From Clostridia bacterium (GTDB lineage Bacteria; Bacillota_A; Clostridia; UBA1212; UBA1255): a DNA stretch of 41,834 bases. Each line of letters begins with the position of its first letter. Position 1 is the first letter of the stretch. Made by a program: the position numbers and the translations under genes. The notes beneath the pieces are model-generated. The model did no database searches. It was not told the origin of the DNA and saw only the letters and a program-made list of their open reading frames with translations. Positions 26,787 through 35,540 of this stretch are shown piece by piece. The DNA is taken from NCBI GenBank assembly GCA_017522515.1, contig JAFWZH010000151.1:1-41834 (forward strand), written 5' to 3'.

Positions 26787-27857
26787 TTACTTCTCCCTAA
26801 TTTTTACACTTTTAACCTCATTCTTTTCAACAATCAAACCGACACATTCATAATCTTTATTTTCATAAGGAATTATATTAAAAAGCGATTGCATATTTTT
26901 GTATTTATTATCTGGCATAGAAATGGAATAATTATGCCCTCCTATTTCCTGCATAGCATCTCCCAATTGCATCCCATTTTTTACTTTTCTAATTACAGCA
27001 TTTATTACATTTTTAATAGAATCCACATTAAGTGGAATCTCTGGATCTATATATTTATCTATTGTAATAAACCGGTATCCTTCCCCGCCATTAGCTTCCA
27101 CTAAAACAATATATGTTCCATACGAATCCACCTTTATATCATACACGTTATCACTATCACCCCGATACATTCCTTTTGCTTCTGTTAGTTCTTGTGCATC
27201 ATCTTTTCGAATATAATACTTATCAACCTTTCTGTCTGTAGTTACTTCTATTATATACCCATCACTAGTGCTTTTATTTACTATTGACACTATTTCAGGA
27301 GGCATCTTTATATCAATCCTGCAACATTGCAGAGAATTATCATGAATACTAACACTTAGCTTGTTATTTTCTATCTTGAAATCATTTTCCCATTTTAAAG
27401 GACCTTCCAGACAAAAACTATAACACTCCCCTTCCTTAATTTCTGATATATTATACTTTCCTGGCAAATCAATAGTACTCTTAATATTATCATCAGCATC
27501 TTTAACATAAATCTTATACGACCTATTGTCATCTGTATTAAACGCCAGATAATCACCGTCAAACGCTATTGAAACAACGCATGTATCAGGTTTGTCTGGT
27601 GGTGTACCTGACTGGTTATTACAACTCTTGGGAACAAGTATGCACAGCAATACACCTATCGTTATTATGAGTAATGAAATGATTGATATTGTTATCCATT
27701 TTTTTGTGTTGCAAATATCTCCATCGTCCTCATAAGGTACTAGAGTATATTTATTACATTCTGGACTTTGTCCATTTTCAGGCATTTCACCATTTTGAGG
27801 GGTACTATATCTACATACTTCTCTCCTATCACAATCTTCTAAATTACATATATACAT
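26787..27857 (-). CDS. Single-pass membrane protein with Cys-rich cytosolic tail
   Basis: This 356-residue protein has a short N-terminal tail with Cys4, Cys9, Cys15, Cys34 and Cys49 (spacing that could bind zinc). A strong membrane helix follows at about 53-75. The extracytoplasmic part seems to hold two Ig-like beta domains (about 90-180 and 185-270), then a C-terminal alpha/beta part. There is no cleavable signal, so the orientation would be tail inside, domains outside. No family is recognised. It lies between the outer-membrane barrel gene (18-base gap) and the small secreted protein (1-base gap). A sensor or anchor that links cytosol and periplasm would fit and could be a target for the M50-like protease, but this is inferred. 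Confidence 0.65.
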   Translation of the reverse strand: MYICNLEDCDRREVCRYSTPQNGEMPENGQSPECNKYTLVPYEDDGDICNTKKWITISIISLLIITIGVLLCILVPKSCNNQSGTPPDKPDTCVVSIAFDGDYLAFNTDDNRSYKIYVKDADDNIKSTIDLPGKYNISEIKEGECYSFCLEGPLKWENDFKIENNKLSVSIHDNSLQCCRIDIKMPPEIVSIVNKSTSDGYIIEVTTDRKVDKYYIRKDDAQELTEAKGMYRGDSDNVYDIKVDSYGTYIVLVEANGGEGYRFITIDKYIDPEIPLNVDSIKNVINAVIRKVKNGMQLGDAMQEIGGHNYSISMPDNKYKNMQSLFNIIPYENKDYECVGLIVEKNEVKSVKIREK

Positions 27858-27875
27858 TTTTTATCGTTTTAAATA

Positions 27876-29417
27876 TTAAAAAATATAATTATATTGCACA
27901 TACAAACCAAATGAATGAAACGAATATCTTTTGAAAGTCCATGTAGCCGATGTCCAGTCACTACTATTCCTCGACAAATGATAACAGTCATCTTGCTTGA
28001 TTCCGTTGTATATTGTTCCCAAATACGCCACAGATGCATCAAATGACATTTGCTTTGTTAGAAAATAAGACAACCCTACAGACAAAAACGAATTAATTGA
28101 AAACCGTTCTATCGATGCTTCATTGCCATTCCATTCTACATCATAATTTCCAAAATCATATATGTCATTCTGGTCAATAGTTATACCAAACATCCAGTCG
28201 TAGTATCCGCTATATTGAATGTTTGCTTTAGCCTGTAATTTCTGCTTGAAATCATACATCGGAACAAAACCTAACTTTCCGACAAAAGCTATATTCGAGT
28301 TTTTACCACCCCAAAAAAACCTATCGTATCTTATTGAAATTGGCAAAGCCATAGCACAACGAGTTATGTTCTCATCATAATCCGATACAGTTATTATCCG
28401 TTCATAATTTCCACCATCAGAATCTATATCAAAATACTGATCTCCGTACATATTGCTAATATTAAAATTTGTGTGATTATATGCCAATCCAAATTCAATG
28501 CCCACTCTATTGTTTCTGTTCAGCATTAACTGCTTATAACATCCAAAGTTTATAGCATAATTTAACTTTATTTTCGGTTTTAAATCCGAATATAAATTAT
28601 TGACAATCTCTCCTATAAATCCTCCGCCAACAACACCGCCCAAACAAATAGCCCATTGAGAGGTATCACAAATCAAATCATACATTTTGGAATCAAAATC
28701 ACATATTGAAAACCTATATATCAAGATTGGAATAGATTTTTCGTTAAGCGAATCAGAATAAATTGATAAATCAGACTTTGTAAAATATTCGTTGTATGGA
28801 GCATCTTCCGTATGCACAACTATAAATTCATCTACACCATTAACAAGACTTATAGATGTCGCCTTTGCATTCTTGTCGTTCAAATTATAATCAATATTAA
28901 TCTTATAAACAAGCGTATCTTTAGGATAACAATAACTTTTGCATAAAGAGACATCTGTTTCTATAGTATCTTTCTTATCTTTAAACCAAACTATTTTTTC
29001 AAGTTTTATTTCATATTTTAACAGACTAGCATTGATTAGCTTTTCCGAAAGGACTTCTACTTCACCAACCTCCGAATAACATTTGTAAAAGCTATTTCTT
29101 ATGGATTCTATCATATTGTAATATTTGCTTAACGAAATTGATGGATCTGCAAAATTATAATCTTTAGAAGGTAAAAAATCATTAACTAAATTTACAGAAG
29201 AGTCTGAAAACAAAGAATAGAATCTTGTTTTTATCTTTCTCTTATCATATTGATTATTATATCCATATTTTTTATAATTATCAATCCATTCATAAATTGC
29301 CAACCTTGCCTTTTTCAAATCTACGGGAGAAATATCAACGTGAGAATTATGCTGCGAAAAAACAGGACAATAGCATATACACAGAAAAACTACCAATATT
29401 ACGACAATCTTTTTCAT
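27876..29417 (-). CDS. Outer-membrane beta-barrel protein
   Basis: The 513-residue protein has a signal peptide (1-21, ending VFSQ) and an N-terminal periplasmic part of about 230 residues. Its C-terminal half consists of alternating aromatic and polar strands that end in a terminal phenylalanine (YVQYNYIF), typical of outer-membrane barrels of the PorT/OMP_b-brl_2 kind. Its ATG overlaps the stop of the Ig-repeat gene (ATGA), so translation is probably coupled. A barrel gene directly after a giant repeat protein with a T9SS tail recalls PorP/SprF partners of T9SS adhesins, although this one is longer. It may hold the repeat protein or form the outer-membrane part of the machine. Confidence 0.75.
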   Translation of the reverse strand: MKKIVVILVVFLCICYCPVFSQHNSHVDISPVDLKKARLAIYEWIDNYKKYGYNNQYDKRKIKTRFYSLFSDSSVNLVNDFLPSKDYNFADPSISLSKYYNMIESIRNSFYKCYSEVGEVEVLSEKLINASLLKYEIKLEKIVWFKDKKDTIETDVSLCKSYCYPKDTLVYKINIDYNLNDKNAKATSISLVNGVDEFIVVHTEDAPYNEYFTKSDLSIYSDSLNEKSIPILIYRFSICDFDSKMYDLICDTSQWAICLGGVVGGGFIGEIVNNLYSDLKPKIKLNYAINFGCYKQLMLNRNNRVGIEFGLAYNHTNFNISNMYGDQYFDIDSDGGNYERIITVSDYDENITRCAMALPISIRYDRFFWGGKNSNIAFVGKLGFVPMYDFKQKLQAKANIQYSGYYDWMFGITIDQNDIYDFGNYDVEWNGNEASIERFSINSFLSVGLSYFLTKQMSFDASVAYLGTIYNGIKQDDCYHLSRNSSDWTSATWTFKRYSFHSFGLYVQYNYIF

Positions 29418-30937
29418 CTCATTAATGTTTTTACCATTGACACATCGCTTCCGGCCACTACCTTTACTAGCAAAACGCCCATCGTAGCATTTACCTGAAT
29501 ATTTGTTACCATCTCCTCTGCACTACCCAACTCTCTGAAAGCCAACATCTGACCATTAGTATTATATACCGCACAATGAACGTTTTCTCTATTTGGATTA
29601 TGCACTTCTAGCATAATATTTTCAGAATCAACTGGAACAACCTTCACATTTCCAGTTTCGGGCTGTACAATCAGCGTATCGTTGTCGGGAGAATAATAAC
29701 TCTCGCTATAGCACGACGATTTTTCCATTGTCCGAAGCACAAGCCAGTAGTCATACTTGCTGTAGTCAAAGGAATGCGGCAACTTCACATACCTACGATT
29801 CGAGTTTTCTATAGGAGTTCTCGCGTTGGAACCTTTTTCAGTAAAGCCCCACTGGTAAAACAAAGTTTCGTCATCTTCCTTTGTTACCAGAATATCGCTG
29901 TTGGGCTTGCGAGCAACTATTGTTCTGTCGGGTGCACGTTCTCCACTAATTGATACACCAAGACGATTTTCGAAAACACAACCTGTCGTATCATTCGTAA
30001 CCCTCAATACAATCGAATCGGATGACATTTGAACATTCCAAAGCACCTCAAGCATATCTATATTATAAATAGGTGTATTTATCGTACAATAATTATTATC
30101 ATCCGACCATTCGTATGAAAAGCCATCATACAAAGTATCAACCGAATATGTTTCATACTGGTTTATGCAAACCTTTGTACTTCCACCAATCTGCTGTGGC
30201 ACAGGCAATGGATTTACAAGAACCACAACCGTATCGGAATAAACAGTTCCGCATCCCCTATCCGAAACGCATCGCAAACGATAATAAGTCGTACTCGTAA
30301 TATTGCCAGACTGATACGGCATGGATGATGACAAGTCGAAATAAACACCATCCTCAGTTTCTGACGACTGCCACATATACGAATAGCGGTCTCCGCCACC
30401 GACAAAACCCGTCAGTTCCTCAAGAGCCCCCGGTGCAGTATTGTAACACACAGTATCGTTGCCGCTTATCGTTCCAGGAAGAAGTTCTGGATAGGTTACG
30501 ACTTCTATCACATCACCTGTTTGAGCTTCACAACCATTCACAGGCATTACTATACAACGAAAATATACAGAACCATCCGTATGCGGTGATGGTGTGAAAG
30601 ACGAAGATACGGAATCCTGCACATCGGAGAATGAAACGCCATCAGCAGATTCCTGCCACTGGTACGCGTACTCTCCGCCCTCGCCCCTTGCACTTACACT
30701 TATACTTCCGGATGTCATGTAGCAAAGTGTGTCTATTGCATGGTTCGTGACTACAAGGTCACCATAGACACTTACCCTTATGGAATCGGAATAAACTGTG
30801 CCACAGCCATAAAGCGATTCACTTGAAAGCTTGTAATAATACACCGTGTCCGACAGGGATTGAGAGCCTAAACTGTCTGTTGTATAGTAATCTCTCGTTG
30901 CTGATTCTATATCATGCCACCCTCCGTTTTCTTTTAT
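29414..30937 (-). pseudogene. C-terminal part of the Ig-repeat protein after an in-frame TAG, with T9SS sorting domain
   Basis: After the TAG at 30940-30938 the same frame stays open for 507 codons and continues the repeat pattern without any shift (I-K-E-N-G-G-W-H-D follows, as in the other copies). It ends with about 75 residues that look like a type A T9SS sorting domain (CAVYNTNGQMLAF, later LLVKVVAGSDVSMVKTLMR). Without this part the product would lack its surface-export tail. A GTG at 30844 could start a separate protein but would give no signal peptide. I therefore read it as the cut-off part of one gene of about 1617 codons. The stop codon TGA overlaps the barrel gene start. Confidence 0.75.
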
Positions 30938-33590
30938 CTACCAGTGGTTGTAAAAATCTCCGTTTCCTCCTGTTGCTGGTTCATTTATGCGCATCTCCGA
31001 CTGCGTCATATAGCAGATTGTTGTATCTAGTGGCAATATTGTTGCTCGCTCCAACTGCGGATAGACAAGAACCATAACCGTATCGGAATAAACACTATCG
31101 TTGCAAACTTCTGAAACATATCGCAAACGATAATAGGTCGTAGTCGTAAGACTGTCTGACTGATACGGCATAGTCGAAGACAAGTCGGAATAAATTCCAT
31201 TCTCTGTTTCAGAAGACTGCCACATATACGAATATCGGTCTCCACCACCCGTACAACCAGTCAACTCGGAAAACGCTACAGGCACGGCATTATAACACAC
31301 AGTATCGTTACCGCTTATCGTTCCTGGAAGAAGTTCGGAATACGTGACAACTTCAATTGGCGCACCTGTGCCTCCTTCGCAACCGTTTGTAGGAACAACC
31401 ATACACCAGTAATACATGGAGCCTCCGGCTTGTGGCTCAGTCGTAAACGACTGCGATACGGCATCCTGAACATCAGTAAATGAAACGCCATCAGCCGACT
31501 CCTGCCACTGGTACGCGTACTCTCCGCCCTCGCCCGTTGCACTTACACTTATACTTCCGGATGTCATGTAGCAAAGCGTGTCTGTTGTATGGTTCGTGAC
31601 TACAAGGTCACCATAGACATTTACCCTTATGGAATCGGAATAAACTGTGCCACAGCCATAAAGCGATTCACTCGAAAGCATGTAATAATACACCGTGTCC
31701 GACAGGGATTGAGAGCCTAAACTGTCTGTTGTATAGGATAATCCAGTCGCTGATTCTATATCATGCCACAAACCGTTCTCCTTTATCTGCCAACGATTTG
31801 CAAAATCTCCATTTCCTCCTGTTGCCGATTCGGTTATGCGCATCTCCGACTGCGTCATATAGCAGATTGTTGTATCTAGTGGCAATATTGTTGCTCGCTC
31901 CAACTGCGGATAGACAAGAACCATAACCGTATCGGAATAAACACTATCGTTGCAAACTTCTGAAATATATCGCAAACGATAATAGGTCGTAGTCGTAAGA
32001 CTGTCTGACTGATACAGCATAGTCGAAGACAAGTCGGAATAAATTCCATTCTCTGTTTCAGAAGACTGCCACATATACGAATAGCGGTCTCCGCCACCCG
32101 TACAGCCAGTCAACTCGGAAAACGCTACAGGCACGGCATTATAACACACAGTGTCGTTCCCGCTTATAGTTCCAGGAAGAAGTTCCTGATAGGTAACTAC
32201 CTCTATCGAATCTCCTTTTTGTTCTTCACAGCCGTTGGTTGGTGTAACCACACAACGATAATAAAACGAACCACCTACATGCGGCTCTGTAGTTAATGAT
32301 GCCGAATTAGAATTCTGAACATTGGCAAAGGAAACCCCATCTTCCGACTGTTGCCACTGATAGGAATACGCACCGCCCTCGCCTACCGCACTTACCCATA
32401 TACTTCCTGAGGTCATGTAGCAAAGCGTGTCTGTTGTATGGTTCATGACTACAAGGTCACCATAGACATTTACCTTCACAGAATCAGAATACACCGTGCC
32501 ACAGCCATAAAGCGATTCACTTGACAGCCTGTAATAATATACCGTGTCCGACAGGGATTGAGAGCCTAAACTATCTGTTGTATAGGAAAATCCAGTCGCT
32601 GATTCTACATCATGCCACAAACCGTTCTCCTTTATCTGCCAACGATTTGCAAATTCTCCGTTACCTCCTGTTGCTGATTCGTTTATGCGCAACTCCGACT
32701 GCATCATATAGCAGATTGTAGTATCTAGTGGCAATATTGTTGCTTGCACCAACGGCTGATATACAAGAACCATAACCGTATCGGAATAAACAGTATCGCA
32801 ACCTTTGTTCGAGACATAACGCAAACGATAATAGGTTGTATTCTGCAGAGTGTCAGATTGGTACGGTATCACAGACGATAAGTCTGTATATTCGCCATCT
32901 TCAAATTCCGATGATTGCCACATATACGAATATAAATCTCCGCCTCCTGTACATTCTGTCAAAATATTGAGGCTTATAGGAGCTGTATTGTAGCAAATCG
33001 TATCGTTGCCGCTTATTGTTCCTGGAAGAACTTCCTGATAGGTAACTACCTCTATCAAATCTCCTTCTTGTTCTTCACAGCCGTTGGTTGGTGTAACCAC
33101 ACAGCGATAATACATAGAACCACCAATATGTGGCCCAGTTGTGAATGACGAAGAATCAGAATCTTGAATAGCGGAAAAAGAAACACCATCATAAGACTCC
33201 CACCACTGATATGTGTACTCTCCGCCCTCGCCTATTGCACTTACACTTATACTTCCGGATGTCATGTAGCAGAGCGTGTCTATTGCATGGTTCGTGACTA
33301 CAAGGTCACCATAGACACTTACCCTTATGGAATCGGAAGACACTATGCCACAGCCTGTTTCACTCGATAGACTGTAGTAATATACTGAGTCTGAAAGCGT
33401 TTGCGAACCTAATGGAACTGTTGTATATGTATTCCAAACTGCCGTTTCAATATCGTGCCAGCCATCATCACCAAGTAGCTGCCAATGATTTGAAAATACG
33501 CCGTTACCTCCACTTGCTGGAACATTTATCCGCATCTCCGACTGCGTCATATAACATATCGTAGTGTCTTGTGGAAGAATCGTAGCACTC
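30190..33590 (-). repeat. Tandem 849-bp repeats inside the Ig-repeat gene
   Basis: Matching sites recur exactly 849 bases apart: the GG/GA after CCACT at 30661, 31510, 32359 and 33208, and the CTG/CTA codon at 30938, 31787 and 32636. One unit of 283 codons consists of three Ig/PKD-like modules, recognisable by TLCYMTSGSISVSA, GTISGNDTVCYN and DTTICYMTQSEMRI. About four units are present, the outermost ones incomplete or more diverged. Long stretches of neighbouring copies are identical or nearly so (for example 30990-31300 against 31839-32149), which points to recent duplication or gene conversion. Confidence 0.9.
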
Positions 33591-34267
33591 ACAACAGGAG
33601 AATACACCTGAACATAAACAACATTCGAGAAAACCGTATCGCACGAACTTATAGCCAGTCTTCTATAATATGTACTCTGAACCAATGTATCCGGTCTAAA
33701 AGTCTGCATATGTGCACCTTGAATATCTGAAAATCCAGCACTTGCTGACACAGTTGATTTTTGCCATTTAAAAACATAATCATTATCATCACTTTCAGGT
33801 AATGAAATATTTAAGATTTCATTCGGAATTGTATTATAACATATTGATGTATCCCAATTTGTCAATGCACAAGAAATTTGCCCCCCATTATGCAATTCTC
33901 CATATACACCGACATGAATCCGAGAGGAAGATACTGATTCACACTCATCATTATCAGGAACAACTACACACCTAAAATAATATTGGGTCGTGATTGTTGT
34001 ACTTAATATAATAGTGTTTTCTGCACCAACAATAGGATAATATGTATTACCGTCAATACTTTTTTCCCATGAAACACGATAATCGCCATCAGCAAACTCT
34101 GTTTCAACAATAGAGTTAAGTATAATAGACGAGTTTACGCATACTGTTGTATCACCTTGTGAAATACTAACGTTAATATCTGGACATTGAGCAATTACAC
34201 AACGACAACTACCCACCAGAACTAGCATCGTGACAACAGACAATATGCCTTTCCAAATCCTTCTCAT
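30938..34267 (-). CDS. Giant secreted Ig/PKD-like repeat protein, N-terminal part
   Basis: The 1109-codon open part begins with a signal peptide (about 1-26, ending VIAQ). It continues with about eleven modules of some 95 residues, each with one or two cysteines and a DTxCY motif, as in Ig-like or PKD-like domains of Bacteroidota surface proteins. Its ATG overlaps the lysozyme gene's stop (ATGA). The frame ends at TAG, exactly where two other copies carry CAG (Gln), so one C-to-T change explains it. TAG is the normal stop of several neighbouring genes, so recoding is unlikely. The full-length form would be an extended cell-surface fibre or adhesin exported by the T9SS. The shortened form could be secreted to the periplasm but not sorted to the surface. 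Confidence 0.8.
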   Translation of the reverse strand: MRRIWKGILSVVTMLVLVGSCRCVIAQCPDINVSISQGDTTVCVNSSIILNSIVETEFADGDYRVSWEKSIDGNTYYPIVGAENTIILSTTITTQYYFRCVVVPDNDECESVSSSRIHVGVYGELHNGGQISCALTNWDTSICYNTIPNEILNISLPESDDNDYVFKWQKSTVSASAGFSDIQGAHMQTFRPDTLVQSTYYRRLAISSCDTVFSNVVYVQVYSPVVSATILPQDTTICYMTQSEMRINVPASGGNGVFSNHWQLLGDDGWHDIETAVWNTYTTVPLGSQTLSDSVYYYSLSSETGCGIVSSDSIRVSVYGDLVVTNHAIDTLCYMTSGSISVSAIGEGGEYTYQWWESYDGVSFSAIQDSDSSSFTTGPHIGGSMYYRCVVTPTNGCEEQEGDLIEVVTYQEVLPGTISGNDTICYNTAPISLNILTECTGGGDLYSYMWQSSEFEDGEYTDLSSVIPYQSDTLQNTTYYRLRYVSNKGCDTVYSDTVMVLVYQPLVQATILPLDTTICYMMQSELRINESATGGNGEFANRWQIKENGLWHDVESATGFSYTTDSLGSQSLSDTVYYYRLSSESLYGCGTVYSDSVKVNVYGDLVVMNHTTDTLCYMTSGSIWVSAVGEGGAYSYQWQQSEDGVSFANVQNSNSASLTTEPHVGGSFYYRCVVTPTNGCEEQKGDSIEVVTYQELLPGTISGNDTVCYNAVPVAFSELTGCTGGGDRYSYMWQSSETENGIYSDLSSTMLYQSDSLTTTTYYRLRYISEVCNDSVYSDTVMVLVYPQLERATILPLDTTICYMTQSEMRITESATGGNGDFANRWQIKENGLWHDIESATGLSYTTDSLGSQSLSDTVYYYMLSSESLYGCGTVYSDSIRVNVYGDLVVTNHTTDTLCYMTSGSISVSATGEGGEYAYQWQESADGVSFTDVQDAVSQSFTTEPQAGGSMYYWCMVVPTNGCEGGTGAPIEVVTYSELLPGTISGNDTVCYNAVPVAFSELTGCTGGGDRYSYMWQSSETENGIYSDLSSTMPYQSDSLTTTTYYRLRYVSEVCNDSVYSDTVMVLVYPQLERATILPLDTTICYMTQSEMRINEPATGGNGDFYNHW

Positions 34268-34971
34268 TTCTTTTTCTTCTTTTTAGGCATACTTATATTC
34301 TTCACGGCATAATCCTTATGGAAGCAACTCAGGTCAACTTTTTCGGGAATGCCTTTTATTTTTCCAGTCTCGCTGTACTGCCAGATTGTATAATGACCTG
34401 CACCATGTATCACAGGCTTTGTTCCATTGTAATTGCCAAGCATCAGATGGAACTTGTTGAAACGCGGTGCCAAATATTTATTGTACACATTCTGTCCACT
34501 ATATACCATAGGATATACGCCATAATGGGACTTGCACAATCGCATAAAAACCAACAAACTGTCCTGAATCTGCTTTTTTGTCCATTTTTCAAGCGAAGAC
34601 TCAACATCAACCATAGGTATCAAATCCTGACTGGCCTTCTTTGCCACTGACTTGAAATTTTCAAACTGCTTATGAGCCGAACTGTATGAAGTAAAAAAAT
34701 GATACGAACCAACCTTCAGACCATTCTCACGAGCATTCTTTATGTTGTACGCATAGCAGTCATCTGTATGCGTAGAACCTGTGGTCGCCTTGATGTACAC
34801 AAACTTGATGTTACTGTCCTTTGCGACCTCTTTCCAGTTGATTTTCCCATTATGATGCGAAACATCTATCCCACTATATGATTGCGACAAAAGAAAATAC
34901 GGAAACAACACAAAGCAAATTATAAATATGCCCTGTGCCATTATACAACATTTCCTTCTATTCGTATCCAT
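34264..34971 (-). CDS. GH25 lysozyme-like muramidase, exported
   Basis: The 235-residue protein has a signal peptide or anchor (about 12-29), then a full-length glycoside hydrolase family 25 domain. It shows GID36VSHHNG at the start, FVYIKATTG, GSYHFF, and the catalytic pair D122-V-E124 in PMVDVESS. The often-seen ATEG motif reads ATTG here. The C-terminus is a run of six lysines after MPK. GH25 enzymes cleave the MurNAc-GlcNAc bond of peptidoglycan. As the first gene after the operon promoter, coupled by ATGA to the giant repeat gene, it could open the cell wall for assembly of the envelope complex, as lysozymes of secretion systems do. It could alternatively be a lytic effector. Confidence 0.9.
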   Translation of the reverse strand: MDTNRRKCCIMAQGIFIICFVLFPYFLLSQSYSGIDVSHHNGKINWKEVAKDSNIKFVYIKATTGSTHTDDCYAYNIKNARENGLKVGSYHFFTSYSSAHKQFENFKSVAKKASQDLIPMVDVESSLEKWTKKQIQDSLLVFMRLCKSHYGVYPMVYSGQNVYNKYLAPRFNKFHLMLGNYNGTKPVIHGAGHYTIWQYSETGKIKGIPEKVDLSCFHKDYAVKNISMPKKKKKK

Positions 34972-35099
34972 ACGTTCAATAACGACAAAAATTTTAAATC
35001 GTTACGAAAAGCTTTTTTCATCATTTATCGCCAAGTTATTATAAATCAATCTTATAAACCAGCAACAAACCTTTACTTAACGTCAAATCCAATTGTGTG

Positions 35100-35130
35100 C
35101 AAATGTAACATTTACTTTCTATATTATCAA
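35100..35130 (-). promoter_or_regulatory. Probable promoter of the central operon
   Basis: On the minus strand TACATTTG (35107-35100) is a good -7 box, with TTG (35130-35128) 20 bases upstream as a partial -33 box. Transcription would start near 35093, leaving a leader of about 120 bases before the lysozyme gene at 34971. The 177-base gap is the largest within the central gene series and very AT-rich, which fits a promoter region. Confidence 0.5.
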
Positions 35131-35148
35131 CAAAAATTTTTCATATTC

Positions 35149-35496
35149 TTATCCACCCTTCTTATCAATTACAAAATCAAATACACTATATGCACTATTT
35201 AGTTTCTCCTTGTGTAAAAAATTTTTAGGCTTGCCGCCCCCACAAAAGGAATTTATCGCAGAGAATAGCTCCGACACAGCATCCCGCCCCCCACCAATTG
35301 TGCGAACAGCAGAACCATCGTTATATTTGACAACAAACTTGTCATATCCATATATTTCAGAACTCTTTTCTTCGTAATCAGCAGTCAAGCTAACTATCCT
35401 TGACTCCACGGCACGCCGTCTTGCCGACCTGCCATTAAACATAATCAACTTCCTGTAACAATAAAGCCTATTCGCCTTCCAAACCATATCTTTCAT
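35149..35496 (-). CDS. Small unknown protein
   Basis: The 115-residue product has a basic, Cys- and Arg-rich N-terminal third, then an alpha/beta pattern (KFVVKYNDGSAVRTIGG, then a helix DAVSELFSAINSF) and a charged end DKKGG. No signal peptide or membrane segment is seen. I recognise no family. It lies 44 bases after the SecB-like gene and before the promoter region of the central operon, so it probably belongs to the AAA+/SecB-like unit. Confidence 0.6.
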   Translation of the reverse strand: MKDMVWKANRLYCYRKLIMFNGRSARRRAVESRIVSLTADYEEKSSEIYGYDKFVVKYNDGSAVRTIGGGRDAVSELFSAINSFCGGGKPKNFLHKEKLNSAYSVFDFVIDKKGG

Positions 35497-35540
35497 AACA
35501 TATACTTTTAATTATATCTACCTGATATACAACAACATCT

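Noticed and set aside
30938..30940. TAG read as glutamine (alternative genetic code).
   Set aside because: TAG is the ordinary stop of the SEDS-like, ABC ATPase, vWA, small secreted, SecB-like and AAA+ genes. General recoding would add only a few codons to some of these but would fuse the small secreted protein to the vWA signal peptide. A single mutation is simpler.
30190..33590. CRISPR array or satellite DNA.
   Set aside because: The repeats are 849 bases long, coding, in one open frame and without spacers.
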